Source: Candidatus Chloroheliaceae bacterium (lineage in GTDB: Bacteria; Chloroflexota; Chloroflexia; Chloroheliales; Chloroheliaceae). From it: a stretch of DNA of 50,244 nucleotides. Where the stretch lies: the NCBI GenBank assembly GCA_013390945.1, contig JACAUC010000011.1, positions 1 through 50,244 of the forward strand, read 5' to 3'. Position numbers and translations under genes: made by a program. This document shows positions 1 to 8,470 of this stretch, one piece after another. Under the pieces are notes generated by a model. That model had not been told where the DNA came from and searched no databases. It worked only from the letters and a program-made list of their open reading frames with translations. Numbering within the stretch: the first letter of the stretch is position 1; each line of letters opens with the position of its first letter.

Positions 1-255
1 GCCATCCGACTAGGATGTGGTTATGGGGGTATGTCAAGATCAACTGGCGGAGCAGCATCCTACAGAATTGTGCCATCCGACTAGAATGTGGTTATGGGGG
101 TATGTCAAGATCAATTGGCGGAGCAGCATCCTACACAAGCGGGCTTTTCGACAGAGGTTTGGTCAGGGAAATTTGATCTTGACATACCTCCAGTCTTGAT
201 TTAGGCCAAAATCTTGTAGGATGCTGCGCCAACTGGTTGCCGCCAGTTGATTTTC
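1..255. repeat. Cluster of direct and inverted short repeats
   Basis: A 71-base unit at 1-71 is followed directly by a second copy at 72 to about 134 with only a few differences. Parts of the same unit recur in reverse orientation: 172-187 carries the reverse complement of the GGTATGTCAAGATCAA segment, and 216-250 carries the reverse complement of the GCAGCATCCTAC and CAACTGGCGG segments. The window starts inside or at the edge of the array, so it may continue upstream. No transposase reading frame is seen. A fragment GCAGCATCC recurs alone near 13580. It could be a remnant of a small non-autonomous element; its identity is unknown. Confidence 0.75.
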
Positions 256-327
256 ACTTACCACTACTCTTGCCAGATTGGGTAGATCTTAGACTTTGCA
301 ACAGCCCTAAAAAAATTTCCCGGTAAA

Positions 328-356
328 TTGACTCCTAGCCCTCCTTAACCTATAAT
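328..356 (+). promoter_or_regulatory. Sigma-70 type promoter before the secD duplicate
   Basis: TTGACT at 328-333 and TATAAT at 351-356 are separated by 17 bases. Transcription would start near 363 and give a leader of about 150 bases holding the REP-like hairpin at 444-467. It is the only strong promoter seen before the secD-secF genes, so it may drive the whole set. Confidence 0.7.
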
Positions 357-443
357 TTAGTGCGCTTAACATGGGTACAAACTAAAAGGTTTCTGATAAC
401 CTAATTAAGATACAGAGATGCTTTAGACTTTCAAATAAGGCTC

Positions 444-467
444 TGTAGGAGGGATTTCTAATCCCGA
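444..467 (+). repeat. REP-like hairpin repeat, copy 1
   Basis: A 24-base sequence with a small inverted repeat (GGGATT / AATCCC) lies in the leader of the secD duplicate. An exact second copy is at 16799-16822, where it overlaps the end of lgt. Two identical copies 16 kb apart with a hairpin centre suggest a dispersed REP-type element. Confidence 0.65.
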
Positions 468-523
468 ATTGAGGTTTAGACTAGGTATATTTTTAAGGTG
501 GTATAAAAAGGAGCTTGAAAGCA

Positions 524-1447
524 TTGCACCTGTACCGTAAAATAATGAATAATAGGGCGTTGGTTGGTATTCTGCTGCTGGTGCTGGTGGCCTTTATGTA
601 CTTTTTTGGAGGGATTCTTACCAAAGGTGTCGTGGAAATACTAAGAACCAAGCAAAGTCTTGATTCCAATGGTGGCTATCTTGTAGTGCTTCAGGCCCGT
701 GATAAGAATGTGAGCAAAGACCAGATGCAGGCTGCCCTTGATGTTATTAACAAGCGGATAGAGGAACTAAGTGTTAAGGATTCGATTATTACCCTTCAGG
801 GCGAGGGTAGCCGCCAGATCAATGTAGTGTTGCCGGGCATAACCAATGAGAAACAAGTAAGTGCCTTGATTAGTACAGGGCGGTTGGAATTTATTGATGC
901 TGGTTCGGACACAACTCTAAAAGATGGTGATATAGTAAAGACTAGTTACTGTGTGACTGGCTCGCTCTACCAGCCACGCCCTAATCTGTGTGGAAATATC
1001 CCTACTCCTACGGACGGTACTTCTAGCACTACTATAAACTCAGAAGCCAACGTTGCTACTACCCCAGCTACTAATAACAAGGTTTACCAAACAATTATTA
1101 CGGGCGCAGAACTAGATAGTAGCAAGGTAGATATAGGTTTTGATTATAATACAGGAGCGGCGAAAGTACTCTTTGGCACAAAAGCGGCAGCGGCCTCCAT
1201 CTTTCAAAATTTTACCAGTAGCCACCTTGGTCAAAGTATGGCAATTGTGTTGGATGGAAAGATTATCTCTTCGGCTACCATACAAGGGGCTATTGGTACG
1301 CAAGGTGAAATTACCAATCCTAGCGCTTGGTCTACTGCCGCAGGTAAGGCAGAAGTTGCCCGTATTGTGGCCCAACTCAAATATGGTGCCTTGCCCGTAG
1401 AACTGGATGTGTTGAGTAGTCGCAAAGTAGATGCTCCCGTCCGTTAA
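524..1447 (+). CDS. SecD-like protein, truncated tandem duplicate
   Basis: This is the N-terminal part of a SecD-type translocase subunit: one membrane segment at about residues 10-35, then the extracytoplasmic P1-like domain. It stops at the point where the intact neighbour continues into membrane segments 2-6, so the pore-forming C-terminal half is absent (about 307 aa against about 530 for the neighbour). The usual LDLQGG motif reads LDSNGG. Over 1157-1360 the DNA is identical to 2292-2495 of the intact gene, while other stretches have diverged, which points to gene conversion. TTG at 524 is taken as start because AAGGAG at 508-513 is 10 bases upstream; TTG at 515 lies only one base after it. 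It may be a pseudogene, or an anchored exported domain, since the frame is open and a good promoter precedes it. Confidence 0.8.
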   Translation: MHLYRKIMNNRALVGILLLVLVAFMYFFGGILTKGVVEILRTKQSLDSNGGYLVVLQARDKNVSKDQMQAALDVINKRIEELSVKDSIITLQGEGSRQINVVLPGITNEKQVSALISTGRLEFIDAGSDTTLKDGDIVKTSYCVTGSLYQPRPNLCGNIPTPTDGTSSTTINSEANVATTPATNNKVYQTIITGAELDSSKVDIGFDYNTGAAKVLFGTKAAAASIFQNFTSSHLGQSMAIVLDGKIISSATIQGAIGTQGEITNPSAWSTAAGKAEVARIVAQLKYGALPVELDVLSSRKVDAPVR

Positions 1448-1530
1448 CTAAATTTGGTTAAAACCAATTAAAGCGTTCTTAAAATAAGATGGGATAAGTT
1501 CAATATAGTTTAATATATTTTAGCCGTATA

Positions 1531-1553
1531 GACCCTAAATTTATTTTGGGGTC
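1531..1553 (+). terminator. Hairpin between secD duplicate and secD
   Basis: GACCCTAAA and TTTGGGGTC can form a 9-pair stem (one U-G pair) with a short A/T-rich loop, 30 bases before the secD start. No run of T follows, so it may be a weak terminator, an RNA stabiliser or an attenuator rather than a standard intrinsic terminator. Confidence 0.3.
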
Positions 1554-1583
1554 GAGCTTTAATGTAAGAGGAGCGTGAAAGCA

Positions 1584-3176
1584 TTGCAACGTAGGGTAAG
1601 GAATAATATTCTGGCATTGATCGGCATTTTGCTGTTGGTGCTGATTGCTTCTTGGATTAATTTTGGAGGAGACCGTACCGAAAATATCCTTGGATCCGCG
1701 GTCGAGTTAAAGACCAAACAGGGGCTTGATCTTCAGGGTGGTTATCAAATTTTGCTTCAGGCCCGTGATAAGAATGTGAGTAAAGACCGGATGCAGGCTG
1801 CCCTTGATGTTATTAGCAAGCGCGTCGGGGGGTTGGGTACTAATGAGCCGCTTATTACCCTACAGGGTGAAGATAGCCGCCGGATTAGCGTAGAGTTGCC
1901 GGGTGTCACCGATGAGCAAAAAGTGCGTAGTTTGATTGGTAGTACCGGGCGCTTGGAGTTTATTGACGCTGGTTCAGCAAATCTAACGGATAGTCAGGTC
2001 GTACAAACCAGTTATTGTACGACTGGTTCACTCTATCAACCGCGTCCTAATCTGTGTGGAAATACCGCGACACCTACTCCGGGGGCAGGTACTCCCGGTG
2101 CAACTGGTACTGCCGGGGCCGCTATCGGCCCGGTGGGTACTCCAGACCCTAACGCTACTCCCGGTGCTACTGTTACCCCGGATGCTACGGCTACTACCCC
2201 GGCTACCGATAACAAGGTTTACCAAACTATTATTACGGGCGCAGAACTGGATAGCAGTAAGGTAGATGTAGGTTTTGATCAGAATACCGGGGCGGCGAAA
2301 GTACTCTTTGGCACAAAAGCGGCAGCGGCCTCCATCTTTCAAAATTTTACCAGTAGCCACCTTGGTCAAAGTATGGCAATTGTGTTGGATGGAAAGATTA
2401 TCTCTTCGGCTACCATACAAGGGGCTATTGGTACGCAAGGTGAAATTACCAATCCTAGCGCTTGGTCTACTGCCGCAGGTAAGGCAGAAGTTGCCAATAT
2501 TGTGCTACAACTCAAATATGGAGCCTTGCCCGTCGAATTGGATGTAATAAGTAGCCGCAAGGTGGGTGCTACCCTCGGTCAAGATTCGATTGATAAGAGT
2601 TATATTGCTGGTGCCGTGGGTTTAGGTCTGGTAGCCACCTTTATGTTGCTCTACTTCCGCCTACCGGGTCTGTTGGCTGACCTTGCCCTAGTTATCTACG
2701 CCTTGATTACTTTTGCGATCTTCAAATGGTTTGGGGTAGTGCTAACTTTGGCTGGTATTGCTGGTTTCATCCTCTCGATTGGTATGGCGGTGGATGCTAA
2801 CGTGTTGATCTTTGCCCGCCTCAAAGAAGAGTTACGTTTGGGCCGCCCGATTGAACGGGGGGTGGAAGATGGGTTCCGCAACGCTTGGCCCTCTATTCGT
2901 GACTCGAATATCTCCACTATGATTACCTGCGCGATCCTCTATTGGTTTGGTGGCTTGACAGGCACGAGTGTGATTCAGGGCTTTGCCCTTACCCTCTTCT
3001 TGGGTGTAATTTGTAGCCTCTTTACTGCCATCACCGTAACCCATACTTTCTTGCAGACAATGTTTTTGTTGGCGGGACGACGTGGTACGGTGGTGCGCCA
3101 TCCTTGGTGGTATGGGGTTAATCGGGCATTTATAGCCCAGCGAACCACTTCAAATAGCACGGCAGGTGGCGATTAA
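1584..3176 (+). CDS. secD: Protein translocase subunit SecD
   Basis: SecD works with SecF in the cytoplasmic membrane to drive the late, proton-motive-force-dependent step of Sec export. Visible are an N-terminal membrane segment, the LDLQGG motif near residue 50, a long extracytoplasmic domain, and a C-terminal block of five membrane segments with the family motif GMAVDANVLIFARLKEE. A Pro/Thr/Gly-rich linker at about residues 180-230 is unusual and is shorter in the upstream duplicate. The first codons have no ATG. TTG at 1584 sits 10 bases after a GAGGAG-like site, whereas GTG at 1575 is only one base after it, so 1584 is preferred. Length (about 530 aa) fits the family. secF follows after 65 bases. 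Confidence 0.95.
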   Translation: MQRRVRNNILALIGILLLVLIASWINFGGDRTENILGSAVELKTKQGLDLQGGYQILLQARDKNVSKDRMQAALDVISKRVGGLGTNEPLITLQGEDSRRISVELPGVTDEQKVRSLIGSTGRLEFIDAGSANLTDSQVVQTSYCTTGSLYQPRPNLCGNTATPTPGAGTPGATGTAGAAIGPVGTPDPNATPGATVTPDATATTPATDNKVYQTIITGAELDSSKVDVGFDQNTGAAKVLFGTKAAAASIFQNFTSSHLGQSMAIVLDGKIISSATIQGAIGTQGEITNPSAWSTAAGKAEVANIVLQLKYGALPVELDVISSRKVGATLGQDSIDKSYIAGAVGLGLVATFMLLYFRLPGLLADLALVIYALITFAIFKWFGVVLTLAGIAGFILSIGMAVDANVLIFARLKEELRLGRPIERGVEDGFRNAWPSIRDSNISTMITCAILYWFGGLTGTSVIQGFALTLFLGVICSLFTAITVTHTFLQTMFLLAGRRGTVVRHPWWYGVNRAFIAQRTTSNSTAGGD

Positions 3177-3241
3177 ATTTTTATGCTGGTTTGAGGGTGA
3201 AGCTAAATTAGCTCTCACCCTGTACTTGGAGATTTAATAGA

Positions 3242-4276
3242 ATGCTCGATCTTGTAGGTAAAAAATATTGGTTTTTGGGTTTGTCGTTGTTGGTTATTAT
3301 TCCAGGACTCTTTTTCTTGCTGTTGGGCGGTCTTAGAGCAGGTATTGACTTTACAGGTGGTTCTAGCTGGGAACTCAAATTTGATAAAACCCGGACACCC
3401 AATTTGACTGAGGTGCAAAATACGCTAGTCGAGGCTGATGCAAAATTTCTCACCGAGTTAAAGGCTAAGGCTAGTCTCACTAAGCCAGAGCAGGATTTAG
3501 TCAATCTGCGTAATAGCCAGAAATTTGAAACCATTGCCCAACCTAGCGATAACGGTCTGATGATAGTGCGAACGGGCGAAATTAAACTGGATACCGATGA
3601 AAAGGCCGCTTTGATTAAAGCCCTCGAAGACCGCTTTAAAGAAAGCAATGGTTTTAACTCCGATGTTTCGATTACCACAACTGGCCCAACGGTGGCAAGT
3701 GAAGTGACCCTCCGTTCTTTCTTTGCGGTCTTGTTGGCTTCTGCTGGAATCTTACTCTATCTAGCCTGGGCTTTCCGCAAGGTGAAAGAGCCTTGGCGCT
3801 ATGGCATCTGTGCGGTAGTGGCGGTACTTCATGATGTGTTAGTGGTGGTGGGTGTTTTCGCTATTTTGGGTAAATTGTTTGGTATAGAGATAGATTCACT
3901 CTTTATCACCGCTCTACTAACCGTAATCGGTTTCTCGGTTCACGATACGATTGTGGTGTTCGACCGTATACGCGAGAACCAGATTCGCTACCCCGGTGAA
4001 AAATTTGCCAGTACAGTGAATTATAGCTTGGTGCAAACCTTAGCCCGTTCGCTCAATACCTCGCTAACGGTAATCTTTACCTTGAGCGCACTCTATCTCT
4101 TTGGTGGTGTCACTATTCGCAATTTTGTGCTGGCCTTGCTAGTTGGTATCATCAGTGGGACTTATTCTAGTATCTTCAATGCCTCTATGATGTTGGTAAT
4201 TTGGAACGAGTTTGAGGAGAAGCAGAATGAAGCGAAAAAGTCGCTTCCCTCGCGTCAGCCTCAGCAGGTTCGCTAA
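3242..4276 (+). CDS. secF: Protein translocase subunit SecF
   Basis: Partner of SecD in the SecDF export complex. The 344-residue protein has an N-terminal membrane segment, the SecF motif IDFTGG near residue 38, an extracytoplasmic segment to about residue 150, and five further membrane segments. The conserved block GFSVHDTIVVFDRIREN lies near residues 231-247 and holds the Asp expected in this family. The start is ATG with a TGGAG site about 10 bases upstream. The order secD-secF and the short gap indicate co-transcription. Confidence 0.96.
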   Translation: MLDLVGKKYWFLGLSLLVIIPGLFFLLLGGLRAGIDFTGGSSWELKFDKTRTPNLTEVQNTLVEADAKFLTELKAKASLTKPEQDLVNLRNSQKFETIAQPSDNGLMIVRTGEIKLDTDEKAALIKALEDRFKESNGFNSDVSITTTGPTVASEVTLRSFFAVLLASAGILLYLAWAFRKVKEPWRYGICAVVAVLHDVLVVVGVFAILGKLFGIEIDSLFITALLTVIGFSVHDTIVVFDRIRENQIRYPGEKFASTVNYSLVQTLARSLNTSLTVIFTLSALYLFGGVTIRNFVLALLVGIISGTYSSIFNASMMLVIWNEFEEKQNEAKKSLPSRQPQQVR

Positions 4277-4334
4277 ATTATGCTTCAAAAGTGGGTCTAG
4301 CTTGAGCTTACCTAAGAATTAGACCGGGATATTT

Positions 4335-4673
4335 ATGGATTGGGAACAAGTACTGATAAATACGGGTGTGGTATCAGGTTTTAGTGCTTTTATGGTCTTC
4401 TGGGTTGGGTTGGCGATGTGGTTACGGGTGGATGCTAATAAATATGGTATGTTAGGCTGGGCATGGTCTTTTATTGGCATTAGCGGTGGACCCCTCGCTC
4501 TTTTTGCCTATTTGATTATTAGAGGCAATCGTTCGGTTCTGGAAATAGTCCATGAGCGGGATGCTCTACTTGCGAAGATGAACTGCAAGGATAAGGCTAC
4601 TATTCCAGACCCACACTCAAAATTAAGTGAAGAGGTTTGTATTACGGATAGAGTACCGAACTCTAAGGACTAG
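4335..4673 (+). CDS. Small membrane protein, unknown function
   Basis: A 112-residue protein with two predicted membrane segments (about residues 10-30 and 40-62) and a charged cytoplasmic tail. A region at 63-85 may be a short amphipathic helix. No family is recognised. It begins 58 bases after secF on the same strand, so it may be co-transcribed with the Sec genes, but there is no direct evidence that it takes part in export. Confidence 0.7.
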   Translation: MDWEQVLINTGVVSGFSAFMVFWVGLAMWLRVDANKYGMLGWAWSFIGISGGPLALFAYLIIRGNRSVLEIVHERDALLAKMNCKDKATIPDPHSKLSEEVCITDRVPNSKD

Positions 4674-4749
4674 TTAAGCAAGCAAGGTTCCATTTTCCAT
4701 GTGGTAAAACCGAATTGGCGCATCTTCAACGAATGACTAATCTAGTGGG

Positions 4750-4800
4750 AAGTTTTTTCTTTCTGCTGCTCTCCCCTTATAGGAGATAGCAGCCAGAAGT
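4750..4800. terminator. Imperfect hairpin between convergent genes
   Basis: TCTGCTGCTCTCC and GGAGATAGCAGCCAGA can pair with bulges across a 7-base loop, in the convergent gap between the small plus-strand gene and the minus-strand pair. No clear T run follows on either strand, so a terminator role is only suggested by position. Confidence 0.3.
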
Positions 4801-4809
4801 AAAGAGGTG

Positions 4810-5175
4810 TTACTTGCTTGTCCAGCGCCAGTATTGGATGGCGGGAACGATAGCTAGGATACCAGCGACTAACGCCCCGATAAAGGAGAAGGTGCGGAAG
4901 CTCCACAGCCAATACCACCAGCCCTGATCGGCGGTTAGGTTGGGCTTGAAGACTGAGTTGGCAAGGTAGTGTGGCACTGCGAAAGTAAAGATTAGAAGCC
5001 AGCCTGCAATTCGTACCATACCCTCTAGGGGAGGCTTTTGGATAATTTCGAGTAATTCGCCCAGCACTTTAGCAAACCAGAAGAGTGCGATTGCCAGCAG
5101 GACAAAGCCGATGTCCAGTAAAAAGGCTGGCATTGGCAAAACATCTATTACATTCCCGCCGATGTTCCAGTTCAT
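4810..5175 (-). CDS. Small multi-pass membrane protein, unknown function
   Basis: A 121-residue protein with three likely membrane segments (about residues 15-38, 53-72 and 92-113). GGAGA lies just before the ATG. It begins 8 bases after the stop of the lamin-tail lipoprotein, so the two are probably one operon. Both proteins end in membrane segments of similar hydrophobic character, which hints at a shared complex, but this is inference. Confidence 0.7.
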   Translation of the reverse strand: MNWNIGGNVIDVLPMPAFLLDIGFVLLAIALFWFAKVLGELLEIIQKPPLEGMVRIAGWLLIFTFAVPHYLANSVFKPNLTADQGWWYWLWSFRTFSFIGALVAGILAIVPAIQYWRWTSK

Positions 5176-5183
5176 TGTCTCTC

Positions 5184-6197
5184 CTATTCCGATTCCAAAA
5201 TATTCTTAGCCACTAGCCTGAAAATGTTAATCACGTAGAGACAGGCCACTCCAGAAAGGAAGAGAAAGCCAAAACCTGTCCAGCTTGGCAGAGGAGCAGT
5301 TAGGTTTTTCTCGGTGATATAGTTCCAGACCAAAATTACATCATAGATAGCAATTCCGATAGGGGCCGCCATTAACCATTCCCAGAAGGTCTTTTGTTCG
5401 GCCAAAACTTGGAAACGCCGGGCAATCAGAGCGATGAGAATAAAGACCAACCAGATTACCAGACCCCCAATACCTGCAATAATATCGGTAATAGTACCCA
5501 AGAAGAAATTGTAACGTGAATCGGGTTTGGGTACCCCAATACCGGGAGAAGGGGTATTGTGAATGGTAAAATAGCCCGGTAGCCCCCCTGAAGGGAAGAC
5601 CCCGCCGTTAGGTGTACGACCTAGCGATATATCAGCACCCTTGGGAGCGGACTGATTTAAGTGGACATCATTGGTAATGCCGAGCCGATTTTTTAACTCT
5701 GCCGTGATGTTACCCCAGCCTACTTGGTCTACTATCTCATTACCTTTTTTAAGTACCACTACCTCATTTTCCGGGTCAAGCTTACCCATTAGGGTTTTGT
5801 CTTCTTGGAAGAGAGAAGCCGGGAGGCGTTTGATTTTAGCTCTATCTTCATCGGTAGCGGCGGCATCCGTTTGTAAGGTATAAGCCTTTTCGATCAGAGG
5901 GGCAATGCTGTTCGTAACGACAAAGCGGCGTGGCCCGGCTTTAGCCGGACTTGCCATTGTGCCGTTCAGTGTCACTTCGCCTTTACTGGTTACTAATTTC
6001 CAGTCGGTTAGCTTGATTTCCTCATCGCTATTATTGTATAGCTCGACCCATTGTAGACCCCCTTGGGTAGCGTTGGTATAGACCTCATAAAGCAGCAATT
6101 TATCCAAACTGCCGTCTGGAGTTTGCTCGCCACAAGCGGCGAGTAAAGAGGTCAATATTACAACACATATCCCTAGTATCCAGCGTTTACTCCGCAT
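5184..6197 (-). CDS. Lipoprotein with lamin-tail domain and C-terminal membrane helices
   Basis: The first 21 residues are a lipoprotein signal with lipobox LLAAC, so the mature N-terminus should be lipid-anchored outside the membrane. Residues about 33-180 resemble the lamin tail domain, a beta-sandwich seen in many secreted bacterial proteins (pattern VYTNATQGGLQWVELYN and LTDWKL). A linker then leads to three membrane segments near 232-256, 271-290 and 303-325. A lipid anchor together with a polytopic C-terminus is an unusual layout. AGGAGG lies about 11 bases before the ATG. The ligand or partner is unknown. Confidence 0.75.
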   Translation of the reverse strand: MRSKRWILGICVVILTSLLAACGEQTPDGSLDKLLLYEVYTNATQGGLQWVELYNNSDEEIKLTDWKLVTSKGEVTLNGTMASPAKAGPRRFVVTNSIAPLIEKAYTLQTDAAATDEDRAKIKRLPASLFQEDKTLMGKLDPENEVVVLKKGNEIVDQVGWGNITAELKNRLGITNDVHLNQSAPKGADISLGRTPNGGVFPSGGLPGYFTIHNTPSPGIGVPKPDSRYNFFLGTITDIIAGIGGLVIWLVFILIALIARRFQVLAEQKTFWEWLMAAPIGIAIYDVILVWNYITEKNLTAPLPSWTGFGFLFLSGVACLYVINIFRLVAKNILESE

Positions 6198-6295
6198 AAA
6201 TAAAGATTCCTCCTGCCCTTCCAGACCTAATCAATATAAAAAGCAGGTTTTTCTGAGCAAGCCACAGGCTAATTAAAGTAGTCTGTTAAAATAAG

Positions 6296-6317
6296 AAGGC
6301 TTCGCTCACAAAGCTTT
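6296..6317 (-). terminator. Possible terminator after the DUF4388 gene
   Basis: On the minus strand a 7-pair stem (AAAGCTT / AAGGCTT type, one G-U pair) is followed by a T-rich stretch. It lies 15 bases past the stop of the DUF4388 gene at 6332 and before the lamin-tail gene. Confidence 0.4.
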
Positions 6318-6331
6318 TTTAGAAGATAGGT

Positions 6332-7129
6332 TTAGCGTTCGTATACTACCCGGACTCGTCCATTCATTTGTTCAGCGACCGTTTTAGCCCGACCTGGACC
6401 GATAAGCATCGCGGCAAGCTTGCGGAATATTTCAACGATGTCAAGAGCCTGCTCATAGGTAACGTCATCGTCAATTTTAACCCGGGCTCGCTGGTAGGCT
6501 TGATCGAGCAGATTTTTAGCGGCATTGCCTAAGTGGTTAGTAGCGATAGTATCCAATTCAGCATAAAGGATATATTTGACGTTACGTTGCTTCTTTTCAA
6601 TGACACCCTGTTCTAGCAGATGAGCAATTGCTTTACGGGTGCGAAAATCTCCTAGGCGTGTAATTCTAGAAATGGTCTCTATATTATCTTTACCATTGAT
6701 TGCCGTCAATACTTTCCACTCGTCGGAAGTCAGGTTAACTTGGGCTGAAATAAGATTATCTACCATCACGGGTACCAAGTCGGTACTGGGTATAATCTCC
6801 TTGATTTTTTTCATTTCATCGGCGCGGTTAATGCCCATCATGATAAGCATAACATTATTGCGCTTGATCTCTTCTCGCGGCGGTTGTTCTCCGTTTAAAA
6901 ACTCAAAATGCCCATCGGTTAGGGCAAACATCGTGAAAAGAGCTTCTTCCGCAGGCAAATCAACCAATTCAGCGTGAACCACATTTCCGGCTCTGAAATA
7001 GATCCGCCCTATAATGGGCCGACCATTTATGGCACTCTTGATTTCTGCTGCGCCAGTTTGTTTACCTAGCTCAACCAGCGAAATTATGTCATTTAGTGGA
7101 AACTCATGAAGCGGGCCGTTTAGAGCCAT
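6332..7129 (-). CDS. DUF4388 (PATAN-type) signalling protein
   Basis: The first 100 residues match the DUF4388/PATAN pattern (GPLHEFPLNDIISLVELGKQ, then GRIYFRAGNVVHAE and EEALFTMFALTDGHFEF). Such domains occur in bacterial regulators next to receiver, roadblock and GTPase proteins. Residues about 135-180 (WKVLTAINGKDNIETISRIT, FRTRKAIAHLLEQG) look like a winged helix, and a further helical part follows, 265 residues in all. It lies downstream of the MglA-like and roadblock genes on the same strand, but 216 bases separate it from the GTPase gene, so it may have its own promoter. A role as effector or adaptor of that GTPase is inferred from position. Confidence 0.8.
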   Translation of the reverse strand: MALNGPLHEFPLNDIISLVELGKQTGAAEIKSAINGRPIIGRIYFRAGNVVHAELVDLPAEEALFTMFALTDGHFEFLNGEQPPREEIKRNNVMLIMMGINRADEMKKIKEIIPSTDLVPVMVDNLISAQVNLTSDEWKVLTAINGKDNIETISRITRLGDFRTRKAIAHLLEQGVIEKKQRNVKYILYAELDTIATNHLGNAAKNLLDQAYQRARVKIDDDVTYEQALDIVEIFRKLAAMLIGPGRAKTVAEQMNGRVRVVYER

Positions 7130-7293
7130 CGCGTGCCCCCAATTTGCACCAGAAGAGAAGCTGGAATCGAACTTACCCGCTAGGCGAGTATTTTTCTAAG
7201 GTTCCGACTCAGGAGCGAGTAAAGGCAATACCCACTTGAAAAAGCTGAGTTTGATCCTCACAGACCCGCAGGCTTCACTTAAACTAAACCAAA

Positions 7294-7326
7294 GACCAGT
7301 CTACGACCAGTCTACACCCAGTCTAC
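7294..7326. repeat. Three tandem copies of an 11-base motif
   Basis: CCAGTCTAC occurs three times at about 11-base spacing in the gap between the MglA-like gene and the DUF4388 gene. The spacing is about one helical turn, so a protein-binding array is possible. A related CTAGTCTAC...CCAGTTTA stretch follows the STAS gene near 24513. Function unknown. Confidence 0.55.
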
Positions 7327-7345
7327 GTTTTTATTACTTAAAGGC

Positions 7346-7924
7346 TTACAACTTACTGATTACGAGCTTGCTAATTGCCTTTAGCGTATCGAATACGCCC
7401 ACCCCTTTACTGGCAACGGCTTCAAAGCGTGGCACTTTGATTGAGGAATTTAAGTAATGATCCAGTTGCTCAATAGGTAGTGCATTTGGCACATCTCGTT
7501 TATTGTATTGAAGCACCAGTGGAAATTCCAAAAATTTTTTGCCCTCGGCTTGTATGTTACGTGCCAGTTCTTGTAAACTTATAATATCCTCACGCAATTT
7601 AGTCTGTTGACTATCTGCCACGAAGACCACGCCATCTGCTCCGTTGAGGACTGCCACACGTGTCCGTTCATAGAGTACCTGACCGGGTACAGTATAAAGG
7701 TGGAAACGGGTCTGGAATCCATGTACCTGACCCAAATCGAGCGGTAAGAAGTCAAAGAAGAGTGTTCGCTCGGTTTCAGTGGCAATCGAAAGCAGATCAC
7801 CCCTAGCATGGCCCGGCACGGCGGAATGGATATATTTTAAGTTAGTTGTTTTTCCGCACAAGCCTGGCCCGTAGTAGACAATTTTGCAATGTATTTCACG
7901 GGCTGCAACGTTTATCAGAGCCAT
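7346..7924 (-). CDS. MglA-like small GTPase
   Basis: A 192-residue Ras-like GTPase of the MglA type, the family that sets cell polarity and controls gliding or pilus motility in Myxococcus and Thermus. Seen directly: P-loop GPGLCGKTTN with Lys25, the MglA-type switch region ending TRFHLYTVPGQ, DGVVFVADSQ, and the base-binding NKRD motif. The pattern is close to MglA along its whole length. In the known systems a roadblock protein (MglB) acts as its GTPase-activating partner, and a roadblock gene lies 35 bases upstream here on the same strand. Start: ATG with GGTGGTGAG upstream. No pilus or gliding genes are in this window, so the output is unknown. Confidence 0.93.
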   Translation of the reverse strand: MALINVAAREIHCKIVYYGPGLCGKTTNLKYIHSAVPGHARGDLLSIATETERTLFFDFLPLDLGQVHGFQTRFHLYTVPGQVLYERTRVAVLNGADGVVFVADSQQTKLREDIISLQELARNIQAEGKKFLEFPLVLQYNKRDVPNALPIEQLDHYLNSSIKVPRFEAVASKGVGVFDTLKAISKLVISKL

Positions 7925-7959
7925 ATTTTCTCACCACCAGTTCTGGTTATTTGGTCAAT

Positions 7960-8454
7960 CTAATCTTTGAAAAGCAAGTCAATTGTATCTTCCACACTTG
8001 TGCGGAAGTTTGTACTGATGATCTGATCTTTGGCACGGCTTTCCAATTTTACCCGCTCCAAGATCGAGGCCAGCTCATCGGTAGCCCGCTTACTCAATAC
8101 CTTGACCAGACCGATGTGTGTTCGTTTATCGAACATCACCACCAGCATCCATTGCTCCGAAATTAGTTCTGTAAAAATATTTTCACGTACCCCTTGCTGG
8201 AAGAGTACCCGAAAATCTTTTTCTTTGAGCAACCGTGCTACTTCCCGGCTGCTGGCAAACGTACCGGCCAGCAAAGCACCTAACGCAGTGATGTCCTGCC
8301 GATCGGTATCGCCCGAAGCCGCAATTACTTGACCACTTTTGTCCAAAAGCATTGAGTAATTGGCCCCGGTCTCGGCCACCAGTCGTTCCAAGGTATCCTC
8401 AATGTGTGAGGTTTCGGCCTGCGAAACGACCAGGCTGGTCAACTGAGGGTCCAT
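7960..8454 (-). CDS. Roadblock/LC7 domain protein (MglB-like)
   Basis: A 164-residue protein whose residues about 15-125 show the roadblock/LC7 fold pattern: LERLVAETGANYSMLLDKSGQVIAASG, then DITALGALLAGTFAS and a long helix near the end. Roadblock dimers bind and regulate Ras-like GTPases; the next gene encodes an MglA-type GTPase, so this is its probable regulator. The C-terminal extension (about residues 125-164) is helical and charged. AGGAGG lies 11 bases before the ATG. A promoter is found at 8686-8714. Confidence 0.88.
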   Translation of the reverse strand: MDPQLTSLVVSQAETSHIEDTLERLVAETGANYSMLLDKSGQVIAASGDTDRQDITALGALLAGTFASSREVARLLKEKDFRVLFQQGVRENIFTELISEQWMLVVMFDKRTHIGLVKVLSKRATDELASILERVKLESRAKDQIISTNFRTSVEDTIDLLFKD

Positions 8455-8470
8455 AGAAACTTTCCTCCTA

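Noticed and set aside
17..199. Small plus-strand open frame in the repeat cluster
   Set aside because: It lies wholly in the repeats and encodes a duplicated repeat translation, with no ribosome-binding site or known similarity.
7294..7326. Three short repeats as a CRISPR array
   Set aside because: Units are 9 bases with spacing of only a few bases, far too short for repeat-spacer structure, and no cas genes are seen.
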